7,433 bases of DNA from Candidatus Moranbacteria bacterium CG_4_8_14_3_um_filter_41_13 (GCA_002782305.1 PFHN01000005.1:2496-9928); one strand, 5' to 3'. Shown: positions 1-7,051, counted from the first letter of the stretch. Program-made: numbers and translations. Notes: generated from the sequence alone by a model not told the origin.

Positions 1-6
1 AAAAAC

Positions 7-1512
7 CTAGTACATAATCACCGCAATTGGTTGCATTTTGACTACGGGTTTGACGACGTTGTTGTCTCTGACGCTTTCGATGACATCTTCAGCACGCTTG
101 TAATGTGAAGAATCTTGCTCGATAACTTTGGAAGAACGGCCGTTATAGAGTTTCACACCTTTGGTGGCAAGTTTTTTGTCGAGTGCTTCTTTGCTTTCTG
201 GTACGAAAGCATCTGTTTTGGTAGCTGATTTTCCCGCACCATGATTGCAAGAATAGAAACTCGAATCATTACCATCTTGTCCAACGCAAAGATAGGCCTC
301 GGTACTCATCGAAGTTGGGATGAAGGCTGGTTCACCGGTTTCTTTGAAAAGTGGATGAGAGGACATTTTGCTCTTGCCGTATGCACGACTGGTACCGTTT
401 CTGTGTACCCAAATATTTTTTCCATAATGTTCTTCCTGTGAAACGAGGATATGAGGCATATCGTAGAGGAGATCCATTTCGATATCACGCCCGAGCACAC
501 GCTCTGCAGTTTTGGCGACATTGTGTGTGATGACCGCACGATTGGCATGAGCGAAATTGGAGCAGGCATTGCGAGCGGACATATAGAGTTTGCCATCTTC
601 ACCTTCACCGTCAAAGGTGATGAGTGGTTCTTTCTTACCAAAATCTGAAGCGCGGATTTTTTCGGCAATCCGTGTGACAATTTTCCTATAAGGAGTGCTC
701 CAAAAGAAGCGTCCGATATTCATCAAAATGGCGGTCGAAATATGTTCGCGTTTCTTGGCAGTGTACATATACATCGTGTATTGCCCGAGAATGCCAGAGC
801 CACAATGAATCATAAAGAGGTATTGTCCTTTGTGAAGACCAAATTTTTCGGCAGTTTCAGAATCAAGTGTGTCGGTCACTTTCATCAAATCAAGAAAATG
901 ATTGCCGGCAGCACCAAGTACTCCCGATCGGAACTGAGCAAAGAATAAGAAAAGTTTCGGTAAAATATGATAGATATCTCGTTTCGTCATTTCGTGATCG
1001 AAAAAGTTTCCTCGGTCGAGGGAATTTTGTGCCTCGTTCTTCGTCGTGATACCAAGGTAGGAAATAAGGGGAGTGATACCAGAGCGACAGATATCGACGA
1101 TGATATGAAAGGGGAGATACGTTCCGATAAGTTTTTTTGTGGGAACGGTTTCCGTGAGGGCGGTGAAAAGTTTTGCTATTTCTTCGGGTGTCGTATTGGT
1201 ATCATCGAGGTTCGTACGGACGAGACGCATACCGCAAGCAGGATCGCTGTCATTGAGTTGTGGAAGAATATATTTCTCTGATGTTACTGTTGTACCAGTG
1301 GCATTCTTTCGACCAGGTTTCGAGTGTACATCAGCCATAGCAGCGATGTGATGAAACAGCATATCGTTACTCCCAACGCTTTCGAGTTGCTCCATCGTCG
1401 ATGCCTCTGGCATGAGATTTTCCCCAACGTGAAAAATAACAGGGACCTTCATCTTGTCCGTTTTAAATTCACTTTTGTGATGGGTAATCTGAGTAATATA
1501 TTTTTTGAACAT
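7..1512 (-). CDS. rtcB: Divergent RtcB-family RNA ligase (3'-phosphate / 5'-hydroxyl RNA ligase)
   Basis: The 501-residue protein carries the ordered motif set of RtcB, the Mn- and GTP-dependent ligase that joins RNA 3'-phosphate or 2',3'-cyclic phosphate ends to 5'-OH ends in tRNA splicing or RNA repair. Visible motifs are MADVHSKPG (59-67), DPACGMRLVRTNL (90-102), GAAGNHFLDL (200-209), HCGSG (236-240), SNFAHANRAVITHNVAK (318-334), YDMPH (350-354), VHRNGTSRA (369-377), PTSMS (399-403) and CNHGAGK (422-428). By comparison with known RtcB proteins, D90, C93, H205, H236 and H354 are the metal ligands and H424 is the guanylated histidine. Several flanking motifs differ from the family (see findings), and the C-terminus ends IMY instead of the usual VKG. 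Length is slightly above the usual 400-480. The start at 1512 is preferred over the ATG at 1452 because residues 17-40 align with the N-terminal strand of E. coli RtcB. No Shine-Dalgarno sequence is seen. The gene lies 29 bases after a glycosyltransferase gene and is probably reached by read-through. Family assignment is firm; the exact substrate is unknown. Confidence 0.92.
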   Translation of the reverse strand: MFKKYITQITHHKSEFKTDKMKVPVIFHVGENLMPEASTMEQLESVGSNDMLFHHIAAMADVHSKPGRKNATGTTVTSEKYILPQLNDSDPACGMRLVRTNLDDTNTTPEEIAKLFTALTETVPTKKLIGTYLPFHIIVDICRSGITPLISYLGITTKNEAQNSLDRGNFFDHEMTKRDIYHILPKLFLFFAQFRSGVLGAAGNHFLDLMKVTDTLDSETAEKFGLHKGQYLFMIHCGSGILGQYTMYMYTAKKREHISTAILMNIGRFFWSTPYRKIVTRIAEKIRASDFGKKEPLITFDGEGEDGKLYMSARNACSNFAHANRAVITHNVAKTAERVLGRDIEMDLLYDMPHILVSQEEHYGKNIWVHRNGTSRAYGKSKMSSHPLFKETGEPAFIPTSMSTEAYLCVGQDGNDSSFYSCNHGAGKSATKTDAFVPESKEALDKKLATKGVKLYNGRSSKVIEQDSSHYKRAEDVIESVRDNNVVKPVVKMQPIAVIMY

Positions 1513-1541
1513 ATCGTGAGTAAATAATGAGTCATTCTTCG
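1513..1541 (-). other. 29-base spacer before the RtcB gene, no terminator or promoter seen
   Basis: This is the longest gap in the window. It is AT-rich and has no GC-rich stem followed by a T-run on the transcribed strand, so no intrinsic terminator separates the glycan genes from the RtcB gene. No convincing -35/-10 pair lies in it or just upstream. Read-through from the operon is the simplest reading. Confidence 0.5.
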
Positions 1542-2660
1542 CTAGAGCGCATCATATATTGCTTCATACTCCTTGGCTGTCTGATGAAGGTCAAAATATG
1601 TTTCTGCGTACCGACGTGCCTCATCTGAGATGCGGGTCCGGAGTGCTACATTTTGCTTTAATTCCGCTATAGATTTGATCAGTTCCTCGCTGGAACCTTT
1701 GGGAATGGTAACACAAATATGTTCATTTGAAAACTCTTCAAAAGCAGGGAGAGAAGAGAGAATAACTGGTTTAGCGCAGGCATAGGCTTCGATAATCACG
1801 AGCGGTACATCAAATTTTCCATGAAGATCAGTAACGGGGAAAATAATCACGTCTGCTGTGTTGTAAAGTGCTCCCATATCCGAAACGGTATCAGAAAAAG
1901 TTATGTAACCGAGGACGTTTGCATCGAGGAGACGTTTTCTCACCTCCTCTTTTTTCTTCTTATCTGCTTCATTTTTGACACGACACGCAAAAACAAAACG
2001 GATATCTGTTTCAGGATTTTGAGAGAAGAAAGAAATGAGGGCGTCAGTGATCATATCTGTCGCTCCGAGTCTGACGTATTCACCTGGATACATCACAATA
2101 AATTGTTCTTTGGTGATATCGAATTGTGAAAGAAGGGTTTCCGATTTTTCTTGTGGGCGAAAACGCTGTAAGTCGATACCTGGATAGATGGTGTGTACAT
2201 TGTGAAAACCGAGTGCTTCGAGTTTTCCCTTAGTTTTCTTTGTATACGTGACGAGGGCGTCCGCAAAAAGCATCGAGCATATATCGTCTGCGGAGTAGAG
2301 ATCGTCTCTTAGGGTAGCGATTGTCTGGATGGTTTTTCCTTTTCTTGGCAATGCAAATTTGCGAATGAGTGAAGTATTTTGTTTCGTGGGTGTGAAAAGA
2401 TAATGCGTAATATCAAACGTATCACGAACCTTTCGTAAATACTGAAAGAGATTCCATTTGGCACGAAGATTGAAATGACCCGAAGGAAACAGTGGTTTTT
2501 CTGTTACGGTTTCTGGTAGTCCTTCGAGCGCTGTTTTTGTTGTGAGGAGAGTCAGGGCGTGATTCTTCACTTCTCTTCCGAGAAAATAGGCAAAGTTTTT
2601 GGAGGCTTCATCCCACGGAGGAACGAGAGGTCTGGTAGCGAGGAGTACTTTTTTTGACAT
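1542..2660 (-). CDS. GT4-family (GT-B fold) glycosyltransferase, motif-divergent
   Basis: The 372-residue cytoplasmic protein has the two-domain layout of GT4 glycosyltransferases, which move a sugar from a nucleotide-sugar donor to a growing glycan or lipid-linked acceptor. The N-terminal acceptor domain opens with RPLVPPWDEASKNFAYFLG (10-28), a pattern of GT4 enzymes that lack the GG loop. The C-terminal donor domain starts near YPGIDLQRFRP (159-169) and continues with YPGEYVRLGATDMI (191-204), FSDTVSDMGALYNTADVIIFP (255-275) and DVPLVIIEAYACAKPVI (284-300). The glutamate E291 of the EX7E donor motif is present, but the first glutamate is replaced by F283. The product cannot be named because GT4 sequence does not reveal donor or acceptor. 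It follows the 117-residue membrane protein by 14 bases, in the same direction, and is the last clear glycan gene of the run. The start at 2660 puts the conserved first strand (KVLLATR) at the N-terminus. No Shine-Dalgarno sequence is seen. Confidence 0.9.
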   Translation of the reverse strand: MSKKVLLATRPLVPPWDEASKNFAYFLGREVKNHALTLLTTKTALEGLPETVTEKPLFPSGHFNLRAKWNLFQYLRKVRDTFDITHYLFTPTKQNTSLIRKFALPRKGKTIQTIATLRDDLYSADDICSMLFADALVTYTKKTKGKLEALGFHNVHTIYPGIDLQRFRPQEKSETLLSQFDITKEQFIVMYPGEYVRLGATDMITDALISFFSQNPETDIRFVFACRVKNEADKKKKEEVRKRLLDANVLGYITFSDTVSDMGALYNTADVIIFPVTDLHGKFDVPLVIIEAYACAKPVILSSLPAFEEFSNEHICVTIPKGSSEELIKSIAELKQNVALRTRISDEARRYAETYFDLHQTAKEYEAIYDAL

Positions 2661-2674
2661 AGTATACTATATGA

Positions 2675-3028
2675 TTACCGATAAATTTCTTTTTTTTCAT
2701 CACCTGTCGTCACAATAATTTTCACCCGTTCGGATTGCTTACGGAGAAGAGGAGGAGTGATGGTGGTTTTTTGTTTCTTCGTTGCTTCAAACGATTCTTT
2801 GGCAATAGTGTTTTTGCCTACCATAATTTCATATGTGAATGCCTCATTGGTACTATGATTGTCGACGGTGAAAGCCAGACTTTCTTCTTCTGCGGGAAAC
2901 GTCAGTGAAAGCGTCCACCAATTCTTCCCAAGATTAGGATCGAGTTCCCTTGTGTTCTCTCGAAAAAGGAATATGACGGCAAGAACGAAGAAAAGAATAC
3001 AGAGCGTGAGGATTTTTTTATGTGGCAT
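2675..3028 (-). CDS. Small membrane-anchored protein with probable extracytoplasmic beta-sandwich domain
   Basis: This 117-residue protein has a basic N-terminus (MPHKK), one hydrophobic helix at about residues 6-22 and no cleavage site that I can recognise, so it is probably an N-terminal anchor with the rest outside the cytoplasm. Residues 38-117 alternate hydrophobic and polar residues in short strands (WTLSLTFP, SLAFTVDNHS, FTYEIMVG, RVKIIVTTGD), as expected for an immunoglobulin-like or DUF1616-like beta domain; this is a pattern-based guess. No catalytic motif is visible. The start is 5 bases after the stop of the 654-residue membrane protein. This suggests the two are made together and that the small protein may be its accessory subunit. 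An 8-A run near the 3' end of the coding strand (2690-2697) falls within GDEKKEIYR. Function is unknown. Confidence 0.82.
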   Translation of the reverse strand: MPHKKILTLCILFFVLAVIFLFRENTRELDPNLGKNWWTLSLTFPAEEESLAFTVDNHSTNEAFTYEIMVGKNTIAKESFEATKKQKTTITPPLLRKQSERVKIIVTTGDEKKEIYR

Positions 3029-3033
3029 AGAGA

Positions 3034-4998
3034 TTATTGTTTGCGTGCGTAAATATGAATATCATCTGAAGCATAAATGCGAGAGAAATCACGTGATTTC
3101 TCAAACTGAGCTGTATCAAGATGAGGGTTCACAATGACGAAGCGGACCGAAAGATCAGTATAACATTTTTTTCCGTTTTCAGTATTTGGAACAGATATCA
3201 TCAGGCGAGTACATTGTTCACGATTGGGGTTATCCTCGTAACGTTTGAAGAAACCGCGTGAGAGTGGGTAGGAGTAATCACGGAGGAAGAAGAGCTTTAT
3301 CCAGGCATCTGCCACGATGTAGTTATGGTCTTTTAGAATGATATCTTCTTTGGTGCTATTTTTTGCAAGATATGAGGAGGCGGAAAAGGTTTGTAGTGCA
3401 CCGAGAGATTTGCTTTGCGGGAGTAGGGTATTGTTATTGTCACTTGATCCATCACTGATGATGAAAACAAAAGATGCAAGGCATATGAGGAATACAAATG
3501 TACTCGGTAGTCTCAGTTTCGTGTTGGTATCCCTCAGTGTGGACAAGAGGGCGGTCAGAGCGAATGCAGAAAGAATACCGAGAGGAAAAGAAAGATAGGT
3601 GACGATACGATTAGACGGAATATTGATGAAGAGCCAGTCTGGATGAAGGGTCATAAGAAGAAGTATGCCAATCCAGCTCATCAATATCGCTCCGCTATAG
3701 CGTCTGTATTTTCGGAGGAAAAGAAAGAGGATGAAACCAGCTATTCCGAGGGCTGTGCGAGCTGATCCAAGAGAATTATTCATTTGGAGAAAAGAAAGAC
3801 CTGTACGCGTTGTTTTCGTTGGTGTACCGAGGGCTGTGCCTACGGCATTGGTCTCTATGTATGTAGGCATAGCGACGATGAAGAAGAAGACAATGGCACA
3901 AAAAAGAAGCAGTAGTGGTGCCGGAGCAATGATGAGTTTATACCAGGAGTGAAACACTGCTTTTTTCTCTCCAAAATGAGCAATACTGTAAACAATGACA
4001 AAGGTGGTAAGGGCAAAAAGTATCATCAGTGTGCTGAGATGATGCGTATATGCCAGAGTGAACAGAAGGAAAAAAGAAAGAGCAAGGAAAGAAGATTTCT
4101 TCTCTTTGAGTGCACGGAAAAGCGCCAAGAGTATGAGCGGAATAAAGAAGTTACCAAACATATTGCCTACAACACCGCCGGAAACAAATTTCGCTTCTGG
4201 TGAAGAAAGTGTGTAGAGAGGACCGAAAAAAAAGAGTGCTATGAGGGCGATGTTCTGTGGGGTAAATGTTTTTCGTGAGAAAAGTGAACTATCGATGCTC
4301 GTCGCAATACGAAGTGTCAGGGTAACGATGGCTGTGAGGCCAAGCAGGTTCACAAGGAGCAAGAAAAGCACAGGAAAAGCAGAGAGAAAATCCAGTGAAG
4401 TGAGAATATGTATCGCAGAAAAAGGTAAGTGCTCCCCGATAATGAAATCAGGGATAGGGAGAGGCTCCGTCAGAGTGTATACATCATCGGTTCTGATGAT
4501 ATTTTGTTTGGCGTAAAAAGGAAGTGTACCAGTAATAGCGATCATTTTGGACCAATACATATGATGCCCAAGATCAGTGCTTGTAGGCAAGATAGCGTGA
4601 GAAAGATATATTACCTTGATAAAGAGTGTGAGTGCAAAAAGGAGGATGAAGAGCGCTCCTTGCAACTTTGTGAAAGAAAGTTTTGGAGTATGTGCATATT
4701 GAGGAGTGTATTTCTCCCTCCCCATAAAAAAGATTTCCGACACGATAAAAACAATACCGAGCGTGACAAAAACCCCGAACATTATCGAGAAAATGGTGAA
4801 CGGTACATGGAGTTTCCCTAAAATAATCATCAGGAAGTCAATAACCCCGATACCAATACCAAAAGAAAAAATAAGTGTTTCGAAAGGCGAAAAAAGAATA
4901 GTGTTTCGGAAGGCGAGTTTCAGTACTGACCAGCCCGGAAAGAAGAAAAGTACCGAGACAGCGAAGAAGAATAAGAATGTATCAAGGAGAATATTCAT
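3034..4998 (-). CDS. Polytopic membrane protein, GT-C-like glycosyltransferase candidate
   Basis: The 654-residue protein has about 13-14 hydrophobic helices (roughly 5-30, 38-60, 65-92, 113-134, 205-230, 248-262, 280-297, 302-318, 322-341, 354-377, 413-428, 434-450, 465-486 and 497-515). A soluble C-terminal domain of about 140 residues (516-654) follows. The loop after the fourth helix reads STDLGHHMYWSKMIAITGTLPFY (140-162). An acidic residue (D142) with nearby His/Tyr and a downstream G-x-L-P is what one sees in the first catalytic loop of GT-C enzymes, which use polyprenyl-phosphate sugars at the outer membrane face. A second histidine pair lies in YTHHLST (317-323). The C-terminal domain has two cysteines (C596, C612) that could pair. 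No family name can be given with certainty; a DUF6541-like membrane protein, an O-antigen ligase or a polymerase are alternatives. Its start codon is one base from the stop of the preceding GT4 gene (TAA-A-ATG), pointing to coupled translation. Confidence 0.85.
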   Translation of the reverse strand: MNILLDTFLFFFAVSVLFFFPGWSVLKLAFRNTILFSPFETLIFSFGIGIGVIDFLMIILGKLHVPFTIFSIMFGVFVTLGIVFIVSEIFFMGREKYTPQYAHTPKLSFTKLQGALFILLFALTLFIKVIYLSHAILPTSTDLGHHMYWSKMIAITGTLPFYAKQNIIRTDDVYTLTEPLPIPDFIIGEHLPFSAIHILTSLDFLSAFPVLFLLLVNLLGLTAIVTLTLRIATSIDSSLFSRKTFTPQNIALIALFFFGPLYTLSSPEAKFVSGGVVGNMFGNFFIPLILLALFRALKEKKSSFLALSFFLLFTLAYTHHLSTLMILFALTTFVIVYSIAHFGEKKAVFHSWYKLIIAPAPLLLLFCAIVFFFIVAMPTYIETNAVGTALGTPTKTTRTGLSFLQMNNSLGSARTALGIAGFILFLFLRKYRRYSGAILMSWIGILLLMTLHPDWLFINIPSNRIVTYLSFPLGILSAFALTALLSTLRDTNTKLRLPSTFVFLICLASFVFIISDGSSDNNNTLLPQSKSLGALQTFSASSYLAKNSTKEDIILKDHNYIVADAWIKLFFLRDYSYPLSRGFFKRYEDNPNREQCTRLMISVPNTENGKKCYTDLSVRFVIVNPHLDTAQFEKSRDFSRIYASDDIHIYARKQ

Positions 4999-5002
4999 TT
5001 TA
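4996..5002 (-). promoter_or_regulatory. TAA-A-ATG stop/start junction (GT4 to large membrane protein)
   Basis: The arrangement is the same as at the upstream junction: stop TAA, one A, then ATG, preceded by an A-rich stretch without a purine-rich GGAG core. It suggests translational coupling of the GT4 enzyme and the polytopic membrane protein, which is inferred and not proven. Confidence 0.7.
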
Positions 5003-6073
5003 TTTTTTTCTGAGTGATTCTAAAGTATGTATATAGAGAGGAGCGATCTTGTTCCAATGATAATGATTTTCGGTATAGATCCTGGCTTTCTTGCCAAAAG
5101 CGATTCTCAAGGCGTCATCAGATAAGAATGTTTGTATAGCTTCTCTGAAACCTACTGAATTTTCTGATGCAACCAGGATACCATTTTCACCGGTAGTAAG
5201 AGCATCTTTCAATCCTTCTATATTAGAAGCGATGACAGGTCTTCCACATACAGACGCTTCGATGACCGCGATACCAAATCCTTCCATATCTCCGTCGACA
5301 TGGATATTTGGTTGGACAAATATATCTGCAGTATTGAGAAGTAGATTGCGTTCCTTGTCGGAAACTTGTCCGAGCATCTGTATTTTTTCTTCAGTATGTG
5401 TCTCTATAATAGCACGTTTGATATTCTCTTCTTCGATACCCGTACCCGAGACGACGTAGAGTACGGAAGCAGGAAGAGAGGGGAGTACATTACGGATGAA
5501 CCATTCGACACCTTTTCGTTTTGCGAGGCGTCCTGCAGTGAGAAGTACGGAAATATCTTTCAAATCTTTGCCGAGGAATTTTTCCAGATCTTCTCGTGTG
5601 TCGTTTGTTTGGAGTGTTTCTGGGTTGATACCATTGGGGATCACGGTTATTTTTGCTTCTGAAATATGCTTCCCTAAGGCGAGTTTCTTTGTTTCTTCAC
5701 TAACAGCGATGATACCATCAAGCGTCGGAATGAAATGCTCCACCCACCATTTTTGATAGAAATCATTCCTCCATGTGAGGTCGAGTCCGTGAATGACAGA
5801 TGCAAATATCTTCCTTGGAAAGAAGAATTTACCAATAAATCCTACGATAGAGAGTACGCCGTCACCAAAAAGAACAACATCGTATCGATGTAGAGTAAAG
5901 AGTAATCGGAGTATGACGTACGGTAAGAAAAGAGGCAAAAATTTCTTGCCATACGGGTTGGCGAGCGTCGTGACTTCCGCAAACTTTGGAAGCCACACCG
6001 AAAGCTCATAATTCTGATTTTCGATGCCACCCGTTACTGGCGGATAAGCACGTGAGATGAAGAGGAGTTTCAT
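5000..6073 (-). CDS. GT4-family glycosyltransferase (PimB/WcaI-like)
   Basis: This 357-residue protein is a canonical GT4 retaining glycosyltransferase that would act at the cytoplasmic face of the membrane. Numbered from this start, the N-terminal domain has SRAYPPVTGGIENQ (7-20) with the acceptor-side GG loop and HGLDLTW (95-101). The donor domain has AVSEETKK (123-130), VIPNGINP (144-151), AGRLAKRKGVEWF (180-192) and an intact EX7E motif in EGFGIAVIEASVCGRPVIAS (E264, E272). The frame stays open upstream to an ATG at 6121, but I chose 6073. The conserved first strand MKLLFISRAYPP begins there, the extra 16 residues are basic and not family-like, and the longer version would overlap the GT2 gene. 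With this start the junction is TAA-A-ATG, identical to the next junction downstream. Similarity to phosphatidylinositol or lipid-linked mannosyltransferases is general, so donor and acceptor are not assigned. Confidence 0.93.
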   Translation of the reverse strand: MKLLFISRAYPPVTGGIENQNYELSVWLPKFAEVTTLANPYGKKFLPLFLPYVILRLLFTLHRYDVVLFGDGVLSIVGFIGKFFFPRKIFASVIHGLDLTWRNDFYQKWWVEHFIPTLDGIIAVSEETKKLALGKHISEAKITVIPNGINPETLQTNDTREDLEKFLGKDLKDISVLLTAGRLAKRKGVEWFIRNVLPSLPASVLYVVSGTGIEEENIKRAIIETHTEEKIQMLGQVSDKERNLLLNTADIFVQPNIHVDGDMEGFGIAVIEASVCGRPVIASNIEGLKDALTTGENGILVASENSVGFREAIQTFLSDDALRIAFGKKARIYTENHYHWNKIAPLYIHTLESLRKK

Positions 6074-6077
6074 TTTA
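6071..6077 (-). promoter_or_regulatory. TAA-A-ATG stop/start junction (GT2 to GT4)
   Basis: Read on the minus strand, the GT2 stop TAA is followed by a single A and then the ATG of the GT4 gene. A ribosome ending GT2 could restart directly, which fits the lack of a Shine-Dalgarno sequence here. This junction decides the start of the GT4 gene in favour of position 6073. Coupling itself is inferred. Confidence 0.7.
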
Positions 6078-7025
6078 TTTCTTGTATTTCTCAGCACGCA
6101 TACGATAGAGGACTTCCTCACTCAGCATTCGTGATCCCTTGATCATATCAGCGATAAGACCGAATATGACGAGCTGAAGACCAATAAGGAAGAAAATAGC
6201 AGAGGCAAAAAGATAATTCCGATACGGGGCTACTTTCATATCTGGAAAATAGAGGCCGAAGAAAAGAGTGAGGAGAATAATGGCAAGAAGAATAAGTATG
6301 AGTCCAGGAGTAGCAAAGAATTTCATCGGTCTGATGTCACGTATTGCCTTCAAAATAATACGGACACTATTGTTGATAAAGCTAAAAGCACTTTTCACAA
6401 TTCTTGATTTTCGATTTGCGAAATAGGTTACTTGCACAGGGACCCAGGTGACACGAAGATTTTTTCCGATAGCATCAATAATTGTTTCTTGGGTATAAGT
6501 AAAACCAGTTGGATTGTTGAGACGAAGGAGTGTTTCGCGACTATGAGCACGAAAACCACAAGTAATATCATTTGTTTCGACATTGAGGAATGAGCCGACG
6601 AGTGATGCTCCAAGACGATTAAAAAAGTCTTTAATCCAGGGAATATTTTTAGCACTTGATTCTGAAAAACGATCACCTACAACCATATCAGCCTTATTAT
6701 TAAGAATAGGATCGATCAATTTTTGTATTTCACTTGAATCAAATTGACCGTCAGCATCAATATTGATCATAATATCAGCACCACATTTCAGGGCGTTTTC
6801 ACTTGCGGTTGCAAACATTACCCCAAGACCACGGTTACCATTCTGTAATATGACAATATCCGCACCGCCTTTTCGTGCTTCCTCTGCTGTATGGTCAATC
6901 GATCCATCATCGATTACTTGTACGAGTACTTCATCGATACCCTGAAAAGTTCTCGGGATACGACCGATAGTTTCGGCAATTTTTTCCTCTTCGTTATATG
7001 CAGGGAGGTTTACAATCAATTTCAT
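6075..7025 (-). CDS. GT2 polyprenyl-phosphate glycosyltransferase with two C-terminal membrane helices
   Basis: The 316-residue protein matches the DPM1/GtrB type of GT2 enzymes, which transfer a sugar from a nucleotide sugar to a polyprenyl (undecaprenyl) phosphate carrier. A GT-A domain occupies about residues 1-230. It has the opening strand NLPAYNEEEKI (6-16), VIDDGSIDHT (37-46), the RGLGVMFATASENAL segment (65-79), the metal-binding DXD in NIDADGQF (D90, D92), GDRF (117-120) and TCGFRAHSRE (155-164). The basic RKSRIVKS segment (205-212) precedes the membrane part. Two hydrophobic helices follow, at about 238-260 and 271-293. This tail is typical of GtrB-like enzymes, which present the lipid-linked sugar to a GT-C enzyme; the polytopic protein encoded two genes downstream is a natural user. 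The start is 26 bases after the stop of the small cysteine protein and places the first beta strand at the N-terminus. No Shine-Dalgarno sequence is visible. The identity of the sugar is not evident. Confidence 0.93.
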   Translation of the reverse strand: MKLIVNLPAYNEEEKIAETIGRIPRTFQGIDEVLVQVIDDGSIDHTAEEARKGGADIVILQNGNRGLGVMFATASENALKCGADIMINIDADGQFDSSEIQKLIDPILNNKADMVVGDRFSESSAKNIPWIKDFFNRLGASLVGSFLNVETNDITCGFRAHSRETLLRLNNPTGFTYTQETIIDAIGKNLRVTWVPVQVTYFANRKSRIVKSAFSFINNSVRIILKAIRDIRPMKFFATPGLILILLAIILLTLFFGLYFPDMKVAPYRNYLFASAIFFLIGLQLVIFGLIADMIKGSRMLSEEVLYRMRAEKYKK

Positions 7026-7051
7026 ACGTTTGATTTATGGCTTAACGATAT

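Noticed and set aside
306..680. Open frame of 124 codons on the minus strand in another phase.
   Set aside because: It lies entirely within the RtcB gene, whose motifs run through the same bases in a different frame.
1526..1536. Near-palindrome aatgagtcatt in the gap before the RtcB gene.
   Set aside because: The arms are 5 bases with a single-base centre, so no stable hairpin can form, and no T-run follows; not a terminator.
1565..1620. TTGACC and TATGAA on the minus strand as a possible promoter for the RtcB gene.
   Set aside because: The spacer is about 20 bases, too long for a standard promoter, and both hexamers lie in the conserved end of the GT4 coding sequence.
2661..2666. TATACT on the minus strand, close to a -10 box, just before the GT4 start.
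   Set aside because: It abuts the ATG, so transcription would begin inside the gene, and no -35 element is paired with it.
2659..2670. Perfect 12-base palindrome atagtatactat overlapping the start codon of the second GT4 gene.
   Set aside because: About two 12-base palindromes are expected by chance in 7.4 kb, the sequence is AT-rich, and no second copy or promoter context supports an operator.
3746..3839. Direct repeat of the 13-mer ccgagggctgtgc (3746-3758 and 3827-3839).
   Set aside because: Both copies are in frame and encode TALG in the large membrane protein; one such pair is near chance expectation at this length, and flanking residues do not extend the repeat.
4226..4233. Run of eight A bases (T on the coding strand) inside the large membrane protein, and another 8-base run at 2690-2697.
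   Set aside because: They encode ordinary Phe or Lys stretches in intact frames; phase variation by slippage has no further support here.
4429..4821. Open frame of 130 codons on the plus strand.
   Set aside because: It is antisense to the well-supported polytopic membrane protein, is basic and low in hydrophobic pattern, and shows no recognisable domain; it is a shadow of the real gene.
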